A stretch of DNA of 64,000 bases from JBBROS01 sp964246015 (GTDB taxonomy: Bacteria; Pseudomonadota; Alphaproteobacteria; Acetobacterales; Acetobacteraceae), in NCBI GenBank assembly GCA_964246015.1, contig CAXTPG010000008.1, positions 1 to 64,000 on the forward strand, in the 5' to 3' direction. Below the pieces are notes generated by a model. That model did not search any database. It saw only the letters and a list, made by a program, of their open reading frames with translations, and was not told the origin of the DNA. Shown in pieces: positions 59,931-64,000 of this stretch. Position 1 is the first letter of the stretch, and each line of letters opens with the position of its first letter. The position numbers and the translations under genes are program-made.

Positions 59931-60818
59931 TCACTGCGCCGCCATTGCCGCCGCAAACGCCGCCGTGTTGTGCCGCAGCATGTCGAGGTATGTCGCCGCC
60001 GGGCCGCCCGGTGGGGAAAGGCTGTCGGAATAGACGGCGGGCCCCACGATGGCGCCGGATTCCCGGGCCAGGGTCTCGGCCAGGCGCGGGTCGGCCATCG
60101 TCTCGACGAAGACGGCGCGGATGCGGTCGCGGCGGATTTGGGCGGCGAGGCGGGCCAGGTCGCGGGGCGTGGGCTCGGCGTCGGTGCTGAGCCCCTGCGC
60201 CGCGCGGAACCGGATGCCGTAGCGGGCGCCGTAATAGCCGAAGGCGTCGTGGCTGGTGATGACCTGGCGCTTGTCCGGCGGGATCGCGGCCATGGCGCGC
60301 TCGATCGCCGCGTCGGCCTCGGCGATCTCGGCCGCGAAGGCACGGGCGCGGGCGGCATAGTCCGGCGCGCCGGCCGGGTCCGCCTTGCCGAGGCCCGCGG
60401 CGATGGCGGCGACCATCGTCGCGGCGTTGCGCGGGTCCTGCCAGATGTGCGGGTCGGTGACGGTCTTGCCGCCCTCCTGGAAGCTGCGCGGACGCACCCC
60501 GGCGCTGGCGACGATCCGCTGCCCGGCGAACCCGGCACTGCGGGCCATGCGGTTCATCCAGCCCTCCAGCCCCAGCCCGTTCTCGACGAGCACGGCGGCG
60601 TCCTTGAGGCGCAGCAGGTCGCTGGGCCGCGGCTGGAAGGTATGGGCGTCGGCGCCGGGGCCGACGAGCGAGGCGACCGCAACCCGGTCTCCGCCCACCC
60701 GCGCCGCGAGGTCGCCCAGGATGCTGAAAGTCGCGACGACAGACAGGCGGCCCTGGGCGGACACGAGGCGGGGCGCACAGGCCAGCAACGACCCCGACAG
60801 CAGCAGGCGACGGCGCAT
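59931..60818 (-). CDS. znuA: Zinc/manganese ABC transporter substrate-binding protein (ZnuA-like)
   Basis: A 295-residue cluster A-I binding protein: signal sequence RRRLLLSGSLLACAPRLVSA, then VVATFSILGDLAARVGGD, first ligand His59 in GADAHTF, DPHIWQDPRN, SHDAFGYYGARYG, and a C-terminal acidic/His region. The His-rich loop that marks many ZnuA proteins is absent, so manganese is possible. GGAG precedes the ATG and a Zur-like palindrome lies just upstream. No permease or ATPase gene is adjacent. Confidence 0.9.
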   Translation of the reverse strand: MRRRLLLSGSLLACAPRLVSAQGRLSVVATFSILGDLAARVGGDRVAVASLVGPGADAHTFQPRPSDLLRLKDAAVLVENGLGLEGWMNRMARSAGFAGQRIVASAGVRPRSFQEGGKTVTDPHIWQDPRNAATMVAAIAAGLGKADPAGAPDYAARARAFAAEIAEADAAIERAMAAIPPDKRQVITSHDAFGYYGARYGIRFRAAQGLSTDAEPTPRDLARLAAQIRRDRIRAVFVETMADPRLAETLARESGAIVGPAVYSDSLSPPGGPAATYLDMLRHNTAAFAAAMAAQ

Positions 60819-60832
60819 CCGGCTTTCTCCGT

Positions 60833-60846
60833 GATATTATAACATC
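60833..60846. promoter_or_regulatory. Zur/Fur-family operator-like palindrome
   Basis: GATATTATAACATC is a nearly perfect 14-base palindrome (one mismatched pair) and resembles the ATGTTATAACAT core of Zur boxes. It is 15 bases upstream of the znuA start, where a bound repressor would block transcription. An AT-rich island in GC-rich DNA. The regulator gene is not in the window. Confidence 0.55.
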
Positions 60847-60901
60847 CTTGGACGATCCGACCGACGCGCGCAAGATGTTGCAGCGCGGCCCGGCCTCTCG
60901 C

Positions 60902-61621
60902 ATGGTGCGCGCCATGCCGCCCCCAGCGACGAAGACGAGCGAATCGGTGCTGCTGCCGCACGGCCCCACGCCCGTCCAGTGGCGGCGTAGCGCACGCGCG
61001 CGGCGGATCAGCCTGCGCATCGATCCGCGCGAGGGCGGCGTCATCGTGACCCTTCCTGCCCGGGCGGCGCAGGCAGCGGGACGCGCGCTGCTGATGGACC
61101 ATGCGGGATGGGTTGCGGACCGGCTGGCACGGCTGCCGACGCCGGTCGACCTGCAGGACGGGGCCGAGGTGAAGCTGGATGGCGCCCCGCTCACGATCCG
61201 CCACACCCCGGGCAGCCGGGGTGCACGGCTGGCGGACGGGGCGTTGCTGGTGGGCGGCGCCGCGGAGTTCCTGCCCCGGCGCGTCACCGACTTCCTGCGG
61301 GCGGAGGCAAAGCGCCGCCTCGGCGCCGCGGCCCTGGCCAAGGCGGCGGGGGCCGGATTGCGGGCGCGGCGGGTGGTGGTGAAGGACACCCGCACGCGGT
61401 GGGGGAGCTGCACGGCGGACGGCACGCTGATGTTCTCGTGGCGGCTGATCATGGCGCCGCCCCTGGTCCAGGACTACGTGGTGGCGCACGAGGTCGCCCA
61501 CCTGCGGCACATGGACCACAGCCCGCGCTTCTGGTCCCTGGTGGCCGAACTCACGCCGCATCGGGCGGCGGCGATGCGCTGGCTGTCCACGGGGGCCGCC
61601 GGCCTGATGCGCGTCGGATGA
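60902..61621 (+). CDS. YgjP-like zinc metallopeptidase-fold protein (DUF45)
   Basis: The 239-residue protein begins with a variable basic stretch, then RRISLRIDPREGGVIVTLPARA and the C-terminal YVVAHEVAHLRHMDHSPRFW, the HExxH...H zinc motif of the M48/SprT-like YgjP family; TRWGSC precedes it as usual. I chose ATG 60902; an in-frame TTG at 60848 is possible. The stop overlaps the next gene's ATG (ATGA). Cellular role in this family is not known to me. Confidence 0.9.
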   Translation: MVRAMPPPATKTSESVLLPHGPTPVQWRRSARARRISLRIDPREGGVIVTLPARAAQAAGRALLMDHAGWVADRLARLPTPVDLQDGAEVKLDGAPLTIRHTPGSRGARLADGALLVGGAAEFLPRRVTDFLRAEAKRRLGAAALAKAAGAGLRARRVVVKDTRTRWGSCTADGTLMFSWRLIMAPPLVQDYVVAHEVAHLRHMDHSPRFWSLVAELTPHRAAAMRWLSTGAAGLMRVG

Positions 61622-63051
61622 CGGGACAAGCGGACGATCTGCCGATCTGCGTGGACCTCGACGGGACGCTCGTGCGGTCGGACACGCTGGTCGAGGGGCT
61701 GCTCCAGCTCGGGCTCGGCCTCGTCGGCGCCGCGCTGGTGTTGCGCAGCAGCGGCCGGGCCGCGCTGAAGGCGCACGTCGCGAGGGCCGCCCCGCTCGAC
61801 GCGGCTCGGCTGCCCTACGACGAACGCCTGGTCGCATGGCTGCGCGCACGCAAGGCGGAGGGCGCGCGGCTGGTGCTGTCGACGGCCGCGGATGCGCGGG
61901 TCGCCGGGGCGGTCGCCGCCCATCTGGGCCTGTTCGACGAGGTGATGTCGTCGGACGGCACGCGGAACAACAAGGGTGCCGAGAAGGCCGCCAGCCTGGC
62001 CGGGCGCTTCGGCCGCGGCGGCTACATCTACGCCGGCAACGATCGCGAGGACCTGCCCGCTTGGGCCGCGTCGGGCGGCGTCATCACGGTGAATGCGAGC
62101 GAGGCGGTGCGGGCGCAGGCCGTCCGGCTGGCGCCCGTTCACGCCGACTTCCCGCCACTGCCCGTCCTCCGCCCGGCGCTCAGGGCCCTGCGTCCGCACC
62201 AATGGGTCAAGAACCTGCTGGTGTTCGTGCCGATCTTCACGGCCCATGCGCTGACCCAGGGTGCCGCCTGGCTGGGCGCGATCGGCATGTTCGTCGCCTT
62301 CTGCCTGACGGCGTCCGGCATCTATCTGGTGAACGACCTGCTGGATCTGCAAGCCGACCGGGCGCATCCACGCAAACGCCGGCGTGCGCTCGCCAGCGGC
62401 GCCCTGCCGCTGCTGACCGGCGCGGCGATGGCGCCCTCGCTCGTGCTGCTCGGGTTCGGCATCGGCGTCGCGGCGGGCGCGGGCATGGTGGTGCTGCTGT
62501 ACGCGGCCATGTCGCTCGCCTATTCGCTGATCCTCAAGCAGAAGCCGCTCGTCGACGTGCTGATGCTCGCCGGGCTGTACACGATCCGGCTGTTCGGAGG
62601 CGGAGAGGCGACGGGACACCGGCTGTCGTTGTGGCTGCTCGCCTTCTCCAGCTTCCTGTTCCTCGGTCTGGCGATCGTGAAGCGGGTGGGCGAGCTGCGC
62701 GAGGCGGACCGGCACGACCCCGGCATGGTGCCCCGGCGCGGCTACAGCGCAGGCGACGCCGCGATCATGCAGCAATTCGGCATCTGCGCGTCCTTCGCGT
62801 CCTGCATCGTGCTCGCGCTCTATGTGCAGAGCGAGGCGGCGACAGGGCCCTACGGCGCGCCGGAGCTGCTGTGGTTCGTCGTGCCGCTGATCCTGTTCTG
62901 GCAGATGCGCCTGTGGTTGGCGACCGAGCGGGGCTACATGCACGACGACCCGATCATCTACGCAGCCCGGGACTGGGTATCGTGGGTGGTCGGTGCCTGC
63001 ACGCTCGGGGTCCTGCTCGGCGCCACCTCCGGCGTGTTCGCCGTCCGTTGA
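61618..63051 (+). CDS. HAD phosphatase - UbiA prenyltransferase fusion protein
   Basis: Residues 1-180 are a haloacid-dehalogenase domain (ICVDLDGTLVRSDTLVEG; GRGGYIYAGNDREDLP). From about 190 a UbiA membrane prenyltransferase follows: LRPHQWVKNLLVFVP, the NDLLDLQADRAHPRKRRRALASG metal/diphosphate motif, and SLAYSLILKQKPLVDVLMLAGLYTIRL. DPPR-synthase-like UbiA proteins move phosphoribose to polyprenyl phosphate, and the HAD domain then removes the phosphate. That combination would make a polyprenyl-phosphate ribose or arabinose donor for the GT39-like enzyme next door. The lipid-sugar role is inference. Confidence 0.93.
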   Translation: MTGQADDLPICVDLDGTLVRSDTLVEGLLQLGLGLVGAALVLRSSGRAALKAHVARAAPLDAARLPYDERLVAWLRARKAEGARLVLSTAADARVAGAVAAHLGLFDEVMSSDGTRNNKGAEKAASLAGRFGRGGYIYAGNDREDLPAWAASGGVITVNASEAVRAQAVRLAPVHADFPPLPVLRPALRALRPHQWVKNLLVFVPIFTAHALTQGAAWLGAIGMFVAFCLTASGIYLVNDLLDLQADRAHPRKRRRALASGALPLLTGAAMAPSLVLLGFGIGVAAGAGMVVLLYAAMSLAYSLILKQKPLVDVLMLAGLYTIRLFGGGEATGHRLSLWLLAFSSFLFLGLAIVKRVGELREADRHDPGMVPRRGYSAGDAAIMQQFGICASFASCIVLALYVQSEAATGPYGAPELLWFVVPLILFWQMRLWLATERGYMHDDPIIYAARDWVSWVVGACTLGVLLGATSGVFAVR

Positions 63052-64000
63052 CCGCCTCGCCCGCCTGGACGCGTCGTGAGTCGGCGGTGCTTGCGGCCGT
63101 GCTGGCGGTGGCGCTGGCCGCCCGGATGGCGGCTGCGGCGGTGATTGAATCGCCGCTCGAGAGCGACTACCTCGCTTACTGGCTGATGGCGAAGGGCGGG
63201 GTGGAGGGCCACGGACTGGTCAACCTGGCCGGCCAGGTCACGGCGTTCTACAATATCGGCTACTCGCTGGTGCTGTGGGCGGTCTTCGCCGTGACCGGGC
63301 CGTCGATCGCAGCCGTCAAGGCGACCAATATCGCGCTGGGGGTCGTGACCGTGCTGCTTGGGCATCTCGCCGGGCGGCAGTTGTTCCGGTCCTGGCAGGC
63401 AGGCGCGATGGCGGCCCTGCTGATGGCGACCTATGCGGAAGCGGTCGCCTACACGGCCTATGCCGCGAAGGAGAACCTGCTCAACCCGTTGCTGATGGCC
63501 CAATTGGCGCTGGTCGCAGGCCCGATCGGACGGCGGCTTCCGCTGAATGCCGGCCTGTTCGGCGTGGCGACCGGCTGGGTCGCGATGGTGGGCAATGTCG
63601 GCATCTCGCTCCTGCCGGGCATGGTCGTGCAGGCATGGTTCGCGACCGGAACCCTGGCCCGGTTCGCCCGGTACGCGACCATCGCCCTCGTGCTGGCGGG
63701 CCTGACCATCGCGCCGCTGCTGTGGCGAAATCACGCGCTGTTCGGGCACTGGGTGCTGAACAACAATGGCGGCCTCAACCTCTACATCGGCAACAATCCC
63801 AACGCGACGGGCCAGTTCCAGCCACTGGAGGACACCCCTGTCGGGACCGAGGGCCGGGCGGTGCTGGAGCGTTCGGGGGAACAGGTGCTGGATGCGATGC
63901 TGCGACGGCTCGCGCTTCAGCACATGCAGGAGAACCCCGGCGCGACCCTGGCCCTCGCCGTGCGGAAGGCCGTCATGTTCTGGACGCCGCCGACGCATGC
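63048..64000 (+). CDS. GT39-type membrane glycosyltransferase (3' truncated)
   Basis: An open frame of at least 317 residues runs off the window. It starts at TTG 63048, overlapping the preceding stop as TTGA. After TASPAWTRRESAVLAAVLAV it has many hydrophobic helices and an acidic site in the first periplasmic loop (IESPLESDYLAYWLMAKGG), as in ArnT/PMT-type glycosyltransferases that use polyprenyl-phosphate sugars. NNGGLNLYIGNNPNATGQF appears later. It likely transfers a sugar from the lipid donor made by the HAD-UbiA neighbour; the acceptor is unknown. Confidence 0.88.
   Translation, partial: MTASPAWTRRESAVLAAVLAVALAARMAAAAVIESPLESDYLAYWLMAKGGVEGHGLVNLAGQVTAFYNIGYSLVLWAVFAVTGPSIAAVKATNIALGVVTVLLGHLAGRQLFRSWQAGAMAALLMATYAEAVAYTAYAAKENLLNPLLMAQLALVAGPIGRRLPLNAGLFGVATGWVAMVGNVGISLLPGMVVQAWFATGTLARFARYATIALVLAGLTIAPLLWRNHALFGHWVLNNNGGLNLYIGNNPNATGQFQPLEDTPVGTEGRAVLERSGEQVLDAMLRRLALQHMQENPGATLALAVRKAVMFWTPPTH

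Noticed and set aside
63000..63998. Minus-strand frame at the right end (from 62958)
   Set aside because: The + strand carries a continuous frame with many membrane helices that overlaps the upstream stop; the minus frame is Arg/Gln/His-rich antisense.

Overview
The window is very GC-rich chromosomal DNA from a Gram-negative bacterium, most plausibly an alphaproteobacterium of the Rhodospirillales/Acetobacteraceae type. That placement is inferred from the GC-rich codon use, the many peptide and branched-chain amino acid ABC transporters, the glutathione-linked formaldehyde oxidation gene, the alanine/lysine-tailed HU protein and the frequent GTGA/TTGA gene overlaps. It is not proven, because no rRNA is present. 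The only RNA gene I can see is tRNA-Gly(GCC). I see no phage genes, integrase, transposase or CRISPR array.

Left part (1-26 kb). After the end of a peptide-type substrate-binding protein comes a compact phosphonate biosynthesis locus: a PEP mutase fused to a nucleotidyltransferase domain, phosphonopyruvate decarboxylase, a second nucleotidyltransferase and an Fe(II)/2-oxoglutarate dioxygenase. Next are a divergent pair of paralogous GMC flavoproteins, an SDR, and a two-gene islet of an ImmA/IrrE-type metallopeptidase with a small partner. A five-gene flavoprotein operon of the HCN-synthase/opine-oxidase type follows, then an SBP, a CcdAB toxin-antitoxin pair and a GlcD-like oxidase. A phosphonate-uptake-like PhnD-PhnE-PhnE set with a hexapeptide transferase but no PhnC comes next, and then gshB and small proteins.

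Middle (26.1-35.2 kb). This block has more balanced base composition and very tight, mixed-orientation packing. It carries a creatininase-family hydrolase, an OpgH-like glucosyltransferase, a zinc-less MDR dehydrogenase, an atypical 6-pyruvoyl-tetrahydropterin synthase homologue, a GT4 glycosyltransferase, a RibD-type reductase, GTP cyclohydrolase II, an FkbM methyltransferase, a cytochrome b561 and another methyltransferase. I read part of it as a specialised pathway drawing on GTP/pterin/riboflavin chemistry, possibly ending in a glycosylated and methylated product. It is the best candidate for an undescribed system here. It ends beside tRNA-Gly.

Right part (35.5-64 kb). A long minus-strand run (HU, LivJHMGF, cupin, epimerase, DppBCDF) is followed by formaldehyde dehydrogenase, two SDRs, a CPBP protease, a DOPA-dioxygenase-like protein, an M20 amidohydrolase, a signal peptidase I-like protein and MetY. 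A ModE-like regulator and modBC follow. The modA position upstream of modB is reduced to a ten-codon leader behind an intact Mo-box-like palindrome. Then come a lone receiver protein, an AlgI/SGNH acyltransferase pair, an orphan ZnuA with a Zur-like box, a YgjP-type metalloprotease, a HAD-UbiA fusion and the start of a GT39-like membrane glycosyltransferase. By eye, the + strand is strongly C-rich over most of 1-57 kb and becomes G-rich between about 57.0 and 60.9 kb whatever the gene direction. No gene-free stretch exceeds 300 bases.
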